From Alistipes indistinctus YIT 12060 (GTDB lineage: Bacteria > Bacteroidota > Bacteroidia > Bacteroidales > Rikenellaceae): a stretch of 64,000 nucleotides of DNA. The stretch is from positions 1,922,001-1,986,000 of the forward strand of contig NZ_CP102250.1 of NCBI RefSeq assembly GCF_025144995.1, written 5' to 3'. The translations under genes and the position numbers were made by a program. A model generated the notes under the pieces. The model was not told where the DNA came from. It was given only the letters and a program-made list of their open reading frames with translations, and did not search any database. Shown piece by piece: positions 53,981 to 64,000 of this stretch (position 1 is the first letter of the stretch; every line of letters begins with the position of its first letter).

Positions 53981-55102
53981 TCAGGAGAGGATAATCAGGT
54001 CAATGTTCATGTGCGAAAGTCTGTTGATCAGCCGTTTGAGCGAGAGGGCCGTATAGAGTAACGAAAGTAACGTAAATTTCGGTTTGCAGATGCACACCGT
54101 ACTGATTTTTTGTTTGACGCAGGTGTCGATGATCGCTTCGATCGGATGGTTCGAATGTATCTGCAGTACTTCGCCGCCGAGTTCCGAGGCGAGCTTGAAG
54201 TTGTTGATCAGGTATCGCTGGTTGGCGAGCGGAATCCGGTCCGAGCTCTCGCGGTCGGTCTGCACGTAGAGGACCGCGAAGTGCGCATTGAAACGGGTGG
54301 CCAGCCGGGCGGTCTTGCGGATCACGCGGCGCGGGCTTTTTTCGCTGCTGTCGATCACGGCGAGGAATTTTTCGTGGCGCAGGCCGGGGGATTCGGTTAC
54401 CTCGTTTTCGACCTTTTTCTCGACGCGCAGCGCTACCTCTTTGAGCGCCAATTCGCGCAGTTGCAGGATGTTCTCCTGCCGGAAAAAATTGTCGAGCGCC
54501 GTCTGCACTTTTTCGGGTTTGTAAATTTTACCCGCCTTGAGCCGTGTGATGAGCTCCTCGGCCGTCAGGTCGATGTTGACCACCTCGTCCGCCAGCGCCA
54601 GCACGTTGTCCGGCACCCGTTCGCGGACTTCGATCCGGGCGATTTCCTGTACCTCTTCGTTGAGGCTTTCGATGTGCTGGATGTTGACGGCGCTGATCAC
54701 GCTGATTCCCGCATCGAGGATCTGCAGCACGTCCTGCCACCGTTTCCCGTGTTCACTGCCTTCGATGTTGGTGTGCGCCAACTCGTCGACGATCACGATT
54801 TCGGGATGGGCGTTGATGATGGCCGCGACGTCCATCTCTTCGAGCTCCTTGCCTTTGTAAAAGAGTTTGCGTCGCGGAATGACGGGCAGTCCTGCTACCA
54901 GCGCTTCGGTTTCGGGACGTCCGTGCGTTTCGATGTAGCCGATCTTTACGTCCACGCCCACTTCGAGCAGCTGGTGTGCCTCCTGCAGCATGCGGTAGCT
55001 CTTGCCCACACCGGCGATCATGCCGATGTAGATTTTAAACTTTCCCCGGTGCGATCGTTTGATCAGGTCGAGGAAGTGTTGTACGCTCTGTTTCTGGTCC
55101 AT
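53981..55102 (-). CDS. kdpD: KdpD sensor (KdpD N-terminal domain plus Usp), stand-alone
   Basis: 373 residues. The KdpD domain carries Walker A GMIAGVGKS at residues 27-35, and later KRWQDVLQILDAGI and NIQHIESLNEEVQEI typical of the family. A universal-stress-protein-like domain follows (KFLAVIDSSEKSPRRVIRKTARL, ISTVCICKPK). The kinase half of E. coli KdpD is absent and is supplied by the separate gene that begins just past this stop (stop 53981, next ATG 53978). The gene lies in the kdp operon downstream of a predicted porin. Confidence 0.93.
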   Translation of the reverse strand: MDQKQSVQHFLDLIKRSHRGKFKIYIGMIAGVGKSYRMLQEAHQLLEVGVDVKIGYIETHGRPETEALVAGLPVIPRRKLFYKGKELEEMDVAAIINAHPEIVIVDELAHTNIEGSEHGKRWQDVLQILDAGISVISAVNIQHIESLNEEVQEIARIEVRERVPDNVLALADEVVNIDLTAEELITRLKAGKIYKPEKVQTALDNFFRQENILQLRELALKEVALRVEKKVENEVTESPGLRHEKFLAVIDSSEKSPRRVIRKTARLATRFNAHFAVLYVQTDRESSDRIPLANQRYLINNFKLASELGGEVLQIHSNHPIEAIIDTCVKQKISTVCICKPKFTLLSLLYTALSLKRLINRLSHMNIDLIILS

Positions 55103-55222
55103 GTCTTGTGTCCGGTCCGGCGGTGGTTTTCGGCCGGTCTTTTTTCGGGTTTACGGGCTGGTTGGGAACAGGCCAATCCGCCCCGGGAAGGGAGCGGATT
55201 GCCGGAAGTGTTGCGGCTCTCC

Positions 55223-56077
55223 TTAGAGCATGATAGACAGGCCGCCCACGAAGTGCACGTCGTCCATCGCCGGGTTCCAGATCAGCCGGGTGAAAACCGG
55301 CAGCTGGAACCGGTCGGAAAAACGGATAGCCTTGGTTGCCGAAAGCGCTACGTTGCAAACGGCGAATTCGTCGGTTCCGTACGTGCCGGAAGTTTCCCAC
55401 GGCGTGAATCCGACGCAGGCGCCCATATCCACGCTGCCGACGCTGAACGGGTAGGACACCTCGGCGTAGGTCGAGTAACATTGGTCGCCGTTGCTCTTTT
55501 TATCGGCGCCGAAGAGCATCGTATACCACGCTATGGTCAGCGGGAAACGCTCTCCGAAACAGTAGGCTGCACCCAATTCGACCCGATGGGGGGTGTCCGA
55601 ACCGAACCGAAAGTAGTTCCGGCTCGGTACAGGGCTGTCCGGGGTTACGGCCATCGGCGATCCGGTCCAATAGTAATCGGTCAGCGATACGGTCAGGCCG
55701 CCTATCGTGTAAGCCGCAGTCAGGTCGGCCTCTTTGTAGCTCGACGAGGCGAAGTCGACCGAACCCCATGCCGTCAGCGCGAAGCCGCCCGCTTTCATGC
55801 CCAGCGTCGGCTGGATGCTGGCTCCGGCGTTGTAGAAGCCGCGCCAGATGTAGCTGCTCACCAGGTCGCTGCCGAAAACGATCCGGACGCCGCGGCTTTT
55901 TTCTGCCGGTGCGGATGTCGTCGCGGCAGTTGTCGGTGCATCATACCGGTTGTCGATATTTTCAGGAGCCTGCTCGCCCGGTTCCCCGGCGAAAAGTGTA
56001 TCTGCGATCAGCAGGCAACCCAGCGTACTCAAAAGTACGATAAAATTCTTTTTAATCGAGTTAGTCGTTTTTTTCAT
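55223..56077 (-). CDS. Outer-membrane beta-barrel protein in the kdp operon
   Basis: 284 residues with a signal peptide (hydrophobic IVLLSTLGCLLIADTLF, cleavage near FAGEPGE). The mature part has alternating beta-strand patterns typical of a 10-14 stranded barrel (GVRIVFGSDLVSSYIWRGF, GMKAGGFALTAWGSVDFA, TVSLTDYYWTGS, SIML at the C-terminus). It sits between kdpC and kdpD on the same strand, so it is probably part of the potassium-uptake unit, perhaps as an entry route across the outer membrane; this is inferred from position. No family name is claimed. Confidence 0.75.
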   Translation of the reverse strand: MKKTTNSIKKNFIVLLSTLGCLLIADTLFAGEPGEQAPENIDNRYDAPTTAATTSAPAEKSRGVRIVFGSDLVSSYIWRGFYNAGASIQPTLGMKAGGFALTAWGSVDFASSSYKEADLTAAYTIGGLTVSLTDYYWTGSPMAVTPDSPVPSRNYFRFGSDTPHRVELGAAYCFGERFPLTIAWYTMLFGADKKSNGDQCYSTYAEVSYPFSVGSVDMGACVGFTPWETSGTYGTDEFAVCNVALSATKAIRFSDRFQLPVFTRLIWNPAMDDVHFVGGLSIML

Positions 56078-56200
56078 GATCGTAAATTTTACAGGGATGT
56101 TGCCGCAGCCGTTGTCTCCGTATTTGCGGGATGGGCTGTGTGAGCGGTTGTTCGGGTCGTATCGGTTTCAATCGAAACGGATTTCGGCCCTTTCGTAGGT

Positions 56201-56770
56201 TTATTTGGATTGCTTCGCGTCAAGCGCAAGGTTCAGTTTCAGAACGTTGACCTTCTGCGTGCCGAACAGGCCGAGCCAGGGTTGCTGCACCTGTTCTTCG
56301 ACGATCGTCCGGACGGTCTCTTCCGACAGTCCCCTTGCGTCGGCGACCCGTTTCACCTGTACGTAGGCTGCTGCGGGCGAGATGTCGGGGTCGAGTCCGC
56401 TGCCGCTGGCTGTGACGATCTCGGAGGGAACGTCCTTGCGGGTGAGATAGGGGTGTGCCGCGAGGAAGGTGTCGATCCGCGCCTCGATTTCAGCCAGGTA
56501 TTCGGGATTGGTCGTAGCCTTATTGCTGCCGCCAGAGCCGCCGCCGTTGTAATCGACGGCCGACGGACGTCCCCAGAAATATTTGGCCTCAGTGAAGGAC
56601 TGGCCGACATTGGCGGCTCCGACCGTACGACCTTCGGCCACCACGATGTCGGCTTCGCCCCGGTTCGGACCGGCTGCCTGTGCGAAAATCCACAGGATGA
56701 GTATATATCCCATCGACAGCAGGATGCAGAATGCAACGGTGATTTTAAACGATTTCCAAAAGGTTTTCAT
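56201..56770 (-). CDS. kdpC: Potassium-transporting ATPase subunit KdpC
   Basis: 189 residues from ATG 56770 (MKTFWKSFKITVAFCILLSM). One N-terminal membrane helix is followed by a periplasmic domain with the family motifs NVGQSFTEAKYFWGRPSAVDYN, VTASGSGLDPDISPAAAYVQVKRVA and LFGTQKVNVLKLNLAL. It helps assemble or couple KdpA and KdpB. The kdpB stop is 117 bases upstream on the same strand, and the barrel protein follows after 123. Confidence 0.95.
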   Translation of the reverse strand: MKTFWKSFKITVAFCILLSMGYILILWIFAQAAGPNRGEADIVVAEGRTVGAANVGQSFTEAKYFWGRPSAVDYNGGGSGGSNKATTNPEYLAEIEARIDTFLAAHPYLTRKDVPSEIVTASGSGLDPDISPAAAYVQVKRVADARGLSEETVRTIVEEQVQQPWLGLFGTQKVNVLKLNLALDAKQSK

Positions 56771-56887
56771 GGCTTTGTTTTTTATGTGTTCCGCTCGTTT
56801 CATGTATTTCGGCGGGCTTGCTCCCACGGGGCGGAACGGCTTTTTTGTTTTTCGGTGTTTGTCCGTCTTGCGTTGGCCGGACCGACT

Positions 56888-58924
<2,037 letters not shown>

Positions 58925-58988
58925 GTCGTTGTCTGTATTATATTTCAACGGTAGTTTGCTTGTGCGGTCCGGTCGGTGCCGGGCTGCA

Positions 58989-60680
58989 TCAGAAACCGAG
59001 GTAATCGGCGATCGGACCGAGCGTGAGTGCCGGGAAGAACGAAAGTGCGGCGACGATCACGATTACGGCGAAAGTCATCACGGCGAAGGTCATCGTGTCG
59101 GTCTTCAGCGTGCCGGCGCTTTCGGGAATGAATTTCTTGTTTGCCAGTAGTCCTGCGATGGCGACCTGTCCGACGATCGGGAAATAGCGGCCCAGGATCA
59201 GCACGATGCCGCACGAAATGTTCCAGAAGGGGGTGTTGTCGCCCAGGCCCTCGAAGCCCGAACCGTTGTTGGCCGCCGACGAGGTGTACTCGTAGAGCAT
59301 TTCGCTCAGGCCGTGGTACGACGGGTTGTTGAGCCAGCCCAACGACGGGTTGTGCGCGATGAGTCCTGCCGCGAGTGCGGTACCCACCAGGATGATGAAG
59401 GGATGCAGCAACACGACGAGCGTCGCGATTTTCATCTCCCGCGCCTCGATCTTTTTTCCGAGGAATTCCGGCGTGCGTCCGACCATCAGCCCGCTGATGA
59501 AGACGGCGATAATCAGAAAGGCATAGTAGTTCATAAAGCCGACGCCCACGCCGCCGAACCAGCAGTTGATTTGCATGTTCAGCATCTGGAGCATACCGCT
59601 GAGCGGGGTCTGGCTGTCGTGCATGCTGTTGACCGAGCCGTTCGAAGTGACGGTGGTGGTCATGCCCCACATGGCCGATGCGGCCGAACCGATACGTACC
59701 TCTTTGCCTTCCATGCTGCCCATATCTTGCGAAATGCCCATCCCGGCAATTTGCGGATTTCCTCCCATTTCCTGATTGACAGAGACGGTTATTCCGACCA
59801 GGTAGGCGAAGAGCATGACGCCGTAAATGGTCCAGGCCAGTTTGCGCCGTTTGAGGTAGAAGCCCAACGCGAAGACCATCGCCATCGGCAGAATCAGGAT
59901 CGACCAGCATTCGAGCATGTTGGTGAAGGCGTTGGGGTTCTCCAGCGGATGGGAAGAGTTGACGCCGAAATAGCCGCCGCCGTTGGTGCCGAGCTGCTTG
60001 ATCGGTACGATTGCCGCGGTGGGTCCTTGTGAGATTACCTGTTCGGTACCTTCGAGCGTGGTGAGGTGCTGCTGTCCTTTGAAGGTCATCGGCGTGCCGT
60101 TGATGATCAGCAGGATACCGACCAGCAGGGAGAGCGGCATCAGGATACGGGTCGTGCTTTTGACCAGGTAAACCCAGAAGTTGCCGATCGTCTGGGTCGT
60201 TTTAGCGGCCATGGCCTTAAAGACGCCGGCCAGTGCCGCCATGCCGCAGGCTGCCGTGATGAATTGGAACAGCATGATGACGAACAGCTGCGTAAAATAG
60301 CTCAGGCCCGTTTCCCCGCTGTAGTGTTGCAGGTTGCAGTTGACCATGAAGCTGATGCAGGTGTTGAACGCCAGATCGGGACTCTGGCCCGGATTACCGT
60401 CGGGATTCAACGGCAGGATACCCTGTGAAACGAGCAGGATCATTCCCCAGAAGAACCAGAAGAGATTGACGATGAGCAATGCCTTGAGGAACTGTTTCCA
60501 GTTCATCTCCTCTTCGGGGTTGATTCCCGAGAATTTGTAGATCCAACGCTCTATGGGAGCCATGAAGTCCGACCAGGTCTTCTCTCCCTTGTACACTTTT
60601 GCGATGTAGCGTCCCAGCGGATAGCTCAGCCCCACGAGGCAGACCAGTTGCAGGATGACGCCCAGGATTTCGGTATTCAT
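58989..60680 (-). CDS. kdpA: Potassium-transporting ATPase subunit KdpA
   Basis: 563 residues, about ten membrane segments, of the SKT channel superfamily. Selectivity-filter-like turns are visible in [37 protein letters not shown] and [12 protein letters not shown]. It selects K+ and funnels it to KdpB. ATG 60680; kdpF lies 88 bases upstream. Confidence 0.97.
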   Translation of the reverse strand: MNTEILGVILQLVCLVGLSYPLGRYIAKVYKGEKTWSDFMAPIERWIYKFSGINPEEEMNWKQFLKALLIVNLFWFFWGMILLVSQGILPLNPDGNPGQSPDLAFNTCISFMVNCNLQHYSGETGLSYFTQLFVIMLFQFITAACGMAALAGVFKAMAAKTTQTIGNFWVYLVKSTTRILMPLSLLVGILLIINGTPMTFKGQQHLTTLEGTEQVISQGPTAAIVPIKQLGTNGGGYFGVNSSHPLENPNAFTNMLECWSILILPMAMVFALGFYLKRRKLAWTIYGVMLFAYLVGITVSVNQEMGGNPQIAGMGISQDMGSMEGKEVRIGSAASAMWGMTTTVTSNGSVNSMHDSQTPLSGMLQMLNMQINCWFGGVGVGFMNYYAFLIIAVFISGLMVGRTPEFLGKKIEAREMKIATLVVLLHPFIILVGTALAAGLIAHNPSLGWLNNPSYHGLSEMLYEYTSSAANNGSGFEGLGDNTPFWNISCGIVLILGRYFPIVGQVAIAGLLANKKFIPESAGTLKTDTMTFAVMTFAVIVIVAALSFFPALTLGPIADYLGF

Positions 60681-60768
60681 TTATTCGTTTTGTTTTGTCG
60701 TGCCGGATTTGCGGTGTCATACCGTTCCGGCATTTACGGGTTAACGGAATTTTTCGGTGGCGCGGCCG

Positions 60769-60849
60769 TCAGAATTTTTCGGGCCTTACCAGTACATACA
60801 TCAGATAGATGAAGATCAGGATGCTGATAATTAGTAAAATCGTATACAT
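60769..60849 (-). CDS. kdpF: KdpF small subunit
   Basis: ATG 60849 to TGA 60769, 26 residues (MYTILLIISILIFIYLMYVL, then VRPEKF): one membrane helix followed by a positive tail, as in KdpF, which stabilises the KdpABC complex. A strong ribosome-binding sequence GGAAGGAG stands about eight bases before the ATG. Too short for usual ORF calling. Confidence 0.9.
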   Translation of the reverse strand: MYTILLIISILIFIYLMYVLVRPEKF

Positions 60850-60864
60850 TTCGGGTCTCCTTCC

Positions 60865-60960
60865 TTAGATTTTGCCGAACCAGTCGACGCATTTGAAAAA
60901 GAACCAGTAGCAAAGGGCTCCCAGTCCGCATAAGAGTAAAAACATCAGTAATCCATTCAT
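60865..60960 (-). CDS. 31-residue membrane peptide at the head of the kdp operon
   Basis: ATG 60960 to TAA 60865: MNGLLMFLLLCGLGALCYWF then FFKCVDWFGKI. One hydrophobic helix with an aromatic, Cys-containing end. It starts 27 bases downstream of the predicted sigma-54 transcription start and ends 15 bases before kdpF. Its size and position make a small subunit or regulator of the Kdp complex likely, but I know of no named function. Confidence 0.75.
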   Translation of the reverse strand: MNGLLMFLLLCGLGALCYWFFFKCVDWFGKI

Positions 60961-60998
60961 ATCGTATTCGCATTTGAGTTTGTTTCGCGGCAGGGTGC

Positions 60999-61014
60999 TG
61001 CCAAACGGATGCCA
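60999..61014 (-). promoter_or_regulatory. Sigma-54 (RpoN) promoter of the kdp operon
   Basis: On the minus strand TGGCATCCGTTTGGCA has GG and GC ten bases apart, with TGGCA at the -24 side and TTTGGC at the -12 side, against the consensus TGGCAC-N5-TTGC. The start would be near 60988, 27 bases before the first small ORF. A sigma-54 response regulator is encoded 1.1 kb upstream on the same strand. Confidence 0.7.
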
Positions 61015-61082
61015 GATGCAATGATTAGAGTGTATAGTATTGTTAATCAGTTATTTGATTTGGAGGAGTGTGTTGTTCGGAA

Positions 61083-61111
61083 AATAAAAAACCCTACCAT
61101 TTTGGTAGGGT
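61083..61111 (-). terminator. Terminator after the cysteine-dioxygenase-like gene
   Basis: Minus-strand stem ACCCTACCA/TGGTAGGGT (61111-61103 with 61099-61091) with a three-base loop is followed by TTTTTTATTTT. It isolates the kdp operon from the upstream gene. Confidence 0.8.
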
Positions 61112-61338
61112 CAGCTTTCCGGAATGGAAAGGATCGTTCGATAGCAAGAATCGTTATTATGTGCATGGGCCGCTTTACACTTCGGTCGTTCCATGCCTCG
61201 GCAGTTCCGAGTCCGTATACGGTCCTCCCGGACAATCCGTATCGGGGTATCCGGAACCTTGCGTATTGATTGTTTCTGATACGGATTCTCCGGAGTATCG
61301 TGCGTCCGGAGGAGCGTGGTGCCGATAACAGGCGGGTA

Positions 61339-61902
61339 TTATTCCGAATCGTTTCGGACGAAAGTCATCCCTCGCAGCGCATCGTCCGAATAGACGTGCA
61401 GCGAATGGGCCGTGGCACTCAGGCAGGTAATGCGGTGAATGTGGTTGTCGAAACGGCCCGGGTGGCCGATGGCGGCGAAACCCTCCTGTCCGTTCACGCG
61501 CACGACGTTCGCGAGCTTCAGCGCGGTGGGGCCGGCCTGTTCGAAAATCTCGACCTGGAACTCGCCGTCTGCGAAATAGTACCCGGCGAATTGCGGATGG
61601 GCGTGGATCGAGGTGCGGTTGCCCGCTTTCCAGCTCATCACGATGGCTTCCCAGTGGGTGCGGGGGCACCGTCCGAGGTAGGTGCGCAGGTACGATTCGT
61701 CCGAAAAGCGGTCGAAGGCATCGAGGGGGTGGGTGGCGAGCCACCCCTGGACATAGGTTTTGATCCGGGCGGCAAGCGCCTCGTCGATCGTGGCGTCTGC
61801 ACAGAAACCGAGTAATCCGGTGAAAAACGGTTCATACCCCTCGGTTATTCGGGGTTGCAACGGGTAGCTGTCGGCCAGCACGGGAGTCTTGATAGCTTGC
61901 AT
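61339..61902 (-). CDS. Cysteine-dioxygenase-like cupin protein
   Basis: 187 residues from ATG 61902 (MQAIKTPVLADSYPLQPRI). The cupin iron site of type I cysteine dioxygenase is visible: GNRTSIHAH (G-x5-H-x-H) and a later His in NHIHRITCLS, with the strand SLHVYS common in the family. The usual Glu after HxH in cupins is absent, as in cysteine dioxygenases. It oxidises cysteine or a thiol relative, if active. It lies between the response regulator and the kdp genes, with its own promoter and terminator. Confidence 0.75.
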   Translation of the reverse strand: MQAIKTPVLADSYPLQPRITEGYEPFFTGLLGFCADATIDEALAARIKTYVQGWLATHPLDAFDRFSDESYLRTYLGRCPRTHWEAIVMSWKAGNRTSIHAHPQFAGYYFADGEFQVEIFEQAGPTALKLANVVRVNGQEGFAAIGHPGRFDNHIHRITCLSATAHSLHVYSDDALRGMTFVRNDSE

Positions 61903-61925
61903 AGCGGCGGGATTTATCCTTTTTG

Positions 61926-61933
61926 CAAAGCTA
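61926..61933 (-). promoter_or_regulatory. -7 box of the cysteine-dioxygenase-like gene
   Basis: TAGCTTTG read on the minus strand, 24 bases before the ATG, matching TAnnTTTG. The gene is therefore probably expressed separately from the sigma-54 regulator. Confidence 0.5.
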
Positions 61934-62120
61934 ATCGCGGATCGGGCCGTTTCCATACGCTTAAATACCCAATTCGGGGGAGTTGAAATACTGAAAGTAT
62001 TATGTAAAAAGGGGCAGGAGCGTTTCGCCCGGAGAAACTCCCGGGATACCGGTACCGTGATGGGAGCGCATCTCCGGTAACCGGAACAATGCCCGGTTCC
62101 GGCGTTGGTAACGGGTCGGC

Positions 62121-63458
62121 CTACAAACCGTACTCCTCGATTTTGCGGTAGAGGGTGGTCAGGCCGATGCCCAGCAGGCGTGCCGCTTCGGTTTTGTTGC
62201 CGCCCGTGTGGCCCAGCATCCGGGCGATGTGCTGCTTTTCGATCGCCCGCAGCGAGAGCGGCAGTGTGCTGTCGTCCGACGCGGGAGCGCCGTGTTGCAG
62301 TTCGACGGGCAGGTCTTCGGCCCGGAGTACACCGTCCGAAGCCATAATCATGCTGCGTTCGACCACGTTGCGCAGCTCACGGATGTTGCCGCGCCACGGA
62401 TGGCGCCGCAGGAGCTCCAGGTAGCCGGGCTCGATCGTTTCGACGGGCTTGTCCATCTTCGCGGCAAAGACGTTCGTGAAATGGCGGGCATACTCGTCGA
62501 TATCGGACGGACGTTCGCCGAGCGAAGGCAGTTTGATCTGGAAAACGGAGAGCCGGTAATAGAGGTCTTCGCGGAAGTTGCCCGCTGCGATCTCTGCGGG
62601 CAGGTCGCGGTTGGTCGCGGCGATAACGCGCATGTTGACTTTCGTGGGTTTCGTTTCGCCTACTTTGATGAATTCTCCGCTTTCGAGCACCCGCAGCAGT
62701 TTTGCCTGCAGGTCGACCGGCATTTCACCGATCTCATCGAGGAAGAGCGTCCCGCCGTCGGCCTCTTCCATCAATCCCTTTTTATTTTTTGCCGCTCCGG
62801 TAAACGCTCCTGCCGTGTGTCCGAACAGTTCGCTTTCGAGCAGGTCTTTCGCAAATGCCGAGCAGTTGACCGCTACGAATGTCCGGTCCTTTCGTTTGCC
62901 GGCCCGGTGGATCGCCTGTGCGAAAACCTCTTTGCCGGTGCCCGTTTCGCCCGTAAGTAAAACCGAGGTATCGGTACCGGCCACCTTACGGGCCAGCTCG
63001 ACTGCCGCGCGCATCGGCTTGGATGAGCCGATAATCGCATCGAAGCCTTGTCCCGTACTCCCGGCGGCCGTTGCGGCGTTGCGGCGGCGGTTCGTCCGGG
63101 CCTTGTCGACCGCGCGGCTCAACAGCGGAATGATCTTGTTGTTGTCATCCCCTTTGGTGATGTAGTCGAATGCGCCGTTCTTGATCGCCTGTACGCCGTC
63201 GGGGATATTGCCGTAGGCGGTCAGCAGGATCACCTCGCAGTCGGGTTCGGCCTGTTTGATCCGGGTTACCATCTCGACTCCGTTGCCGTCGGGCAGTTTT
63301 ACGTCGCACAGTACGACTTCCGGGTGCGTACGTTCGAGTTGGCGCAGGCCCGTCGTACAGTTTTCCGCCTGGATCACCTCGTAGCCTTCGAGGCCGATGA
63401 TGCGGGAGAGCAGTCCGCGAAGCTGGGTTTCGTCGTCGATAATCAGGATTTTAGCCAT
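62121..63458 (-). CDS. Sigma-54-dependent response regulator (NtrC family)
   Basis: 445 residues from ATG 63458 (MAKILIIDDETQLRGLLSRI); the frame continues upstream but includes the promoter. Receiver domain with phospho-acceptor Asp52 (LCDVKLPDG). The AAA+ domain has Walker A GETGTGKE, the sigma-54 contact loop GAFTGA and Walker B GGTLFLDEIGEM. The Fis-type C-terminal helix-turn-helix reads NKTEAARLLGIGLTTLYRKIEEYGL. Nearby are KdpD-sensor and histidine kinase genes but no KdpE-type regulator, and a sigma-54 promoter stands before kdp, so it likely takes KdpE's place. Confidence 0.93.
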   Translation of the reverse strand: MAKILIIDDETQLRGLLSRIIGLEGYEVIQAENCTTGLRQLERTHPEVVLCDVKLPDGNGVEMVTRIKQAEPDCEVILLTAYGNIPDGVQAIKNGAFDYITKGDDNNKIIPLLSRAVDKARTNRRRNAATAAGSTGQGFDAIIGSSKPMRAAVELARKVAGTDTSVLLTGETGTGKEVFAQAIHRAGKRKDRTFVAVNCSAFAKDLLESELFGHTAGAFTGAAKNKKGLMEEADGGTLFLDEIGEMPVDLQAKLLRVLESGEFIKVGETKPTKVNMRVIAATNRDLPAEIAAGNFREDLYYRLSVFQIKLPSLGERPSDIDEYARHFTNVFAAKMDKPVETIEPGYLELLRRHPWRGNIRELRNVVERSMIMASDGVLRAEDLPVELQHGAPASDDSTLPLSLRAIEKQHIARMLGHTGGNKTEAARLLGIGLTTLYRKIEEYGL

Positions 63459-63492
63459 CTGTTTTACGCCGGAGAAAAGGATCGGTTCGGAG

Positions 63493-63500
63493 CAAAGATA
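63493..63500 (-). promoter_or_regulatory. -7 box of the sigma-54 response regulator gene
   Basis: Perfect TATCTTTG on the minus strand, 35 bases before the ATG. The remaining 320 bases up to 63821 have no gene I can support. Confidence 0.55.
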
Positions 63501-63821
63501 GAAAAAACGGACGTATTTTGCAGGAAAATGGCCCGTGAGGGTGTGAACGAAGCGAATTGCGGCTATCTTTATCCCTGAGCCGTCCTTGGCTGCTGACCTG
63601 GATCTGCACAACCTGTCGCTTGTGTCCTGTGTGACCGGTGACCCGGAAGTTGCCCCTATACGTCATACATCGGCCGGGAACGGATCGGAAACTGATTGAA
63701 AACAGGTCGGGATCGGTCCGGAACAGGTTGGAATACCGGACAACGAACGGCGATGGATTGCAGGGAATGAGCCAGGCTTTGGAAATGAATAGAAGTAAAT
63801 GAATTAGTAATCGGGACGGTT

Positions 63822-64000
63822 ATGGATGAAATGAGAATGAAGCAGCGGCAGGAACCGGAAGTCTTTTATTATGACTATGCCACTCCGCTCGGCATGTTAC
63901 GGATCGAAGAGAACGGTCGCGGCCTTACTGCCGTTTCGCCGGTGAAACCGGAGTGTGCCTTGTGTCACACCGGGGCCGAGTCGTTATCCGGGAATGGAAA
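63822..64000 (+). CDS. ogt: Methylated-DNA--protein-cysteine methyltransferase, 5' part (cut by window end)
   Basis: ATG 63822 opens a frame that runs off the window. The first 60 residues include FYYDYATPLGMLRIEENGRGL, the conserved N-terminal strand pattern of the O6-alkylguanine transferases (Ogt/Ada-C). The catalytic PCHR motif would be beyond the window. It is recognisable only by its N-terminus, so moderately certain. Confidence 0.75.
   Translation, partial: MDEMRMKQRQEPEVFYYDYATPLGMLRIEENGRGLTAVSPVKPECALCHTGAESLSGNG

Noticed and set aside
54110-56143. 677-residue plus-strand frame over kdpD and the barrel protein
   Set aside because: Shadow frame crossing two real genes and their intergenic region; no family features.
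61091-61111. Hairpin upstream of kdp considered as a potassium-responsive RNA element
   Set aside because: Its T-rich flank lies on the minus-strand side after the cysteine-dioxygenase-like gene, which fits an ordinary terminator; it also lies upstream of the predicted kdp start site.

Overview
The window looks like chromosome from a Bacteroidota, most likely the order Bacteroidales; the mix of genes and high GC resemble Alistipes/Rikenellaceae, but the genus is inferred from memory rather than measured. Supporting signs: repeated promoter elements of the Bacteroidetes type (TTG near -33, TAnnTTTG near -7, many reading TATCTTTG), fimbrillin/FISUMP and PepSY-like surface or periplasmic proteins, a GldE-like CNNM/CBS protein, a split KdpD, a family-M49 peptidase lipoprotein and an HU/small basic protein/RNase G order. 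Coding density is high, and no transposase, integrase, CRISPR array or rRNA was seen.

Region 1 (1-23,200), mostly core genes on the + strand: the 3' end of metG, ilvE, a cobalamin riboswitch followed by a long leader and a fimbrillin/FISUMP lipoprotein, two uncharacterised genes, a HAD phosphatase, rdgB, recO, HU, a 30-residue basic protein, RNase G, mfd, coaX, then an envelope-biogenesis run (outer-membrane protein, LptC, GldE-like protein, PpiD), a Crp/Fnr regulator and kdtA/waaA.

Region 2 (23,350-30,600): tRNA-Gln, then an apparently lower-GC patch with a serine hydrolase and an AraC regulator, two small proteins, pyrE and a NUDIX gene with start codons almost touching, and an S9 peptidase lipoprotein. 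Region 3 (30,600-40,000): malate dehydrogenase, a dipeptidyl-peptidase-III-type lipoprotein, panC-panD, a Kef/CPA2 antiporter, a thioredoxin-fold lipoprotein and a DUF4890-like protein.

Region 4 (40,300-50,100) is stress and metal oriented: an MFS exporter divergent from a MarR regulator across a palindromic operator candidate, a small redox/metal operon (membrane protein, heavy-metal-associated domain, thioredoxin lipoprotein), then a His-rich membrane protein ahead of a complete CzcCBA-type tripartite RND efflux operon. A UroD-family protein and a PepSY-like protein follow.

Region 5 (52,265-63,458, minus strand) is a Kdp potassium-uptake locus: a sigma-54 response regulator, a cysteine-dioxygenase-like gene, a sigma-54 type promoter, a 31-residue membrane peptide, kdpF, kdpA, kdpB, kdpC, an outer-membrane barrel protein, a stand-alone KdpD sensor domain (KdpD+Usp) and a separate histidine kinase whose N-terminus is out of frame at an A7 tract. 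The promoter and the regulator fit each other, giving a coherent model of potassium/turgor-responsive expression. The window ends inside a DNA-alkyltransferase (ogt) gene.
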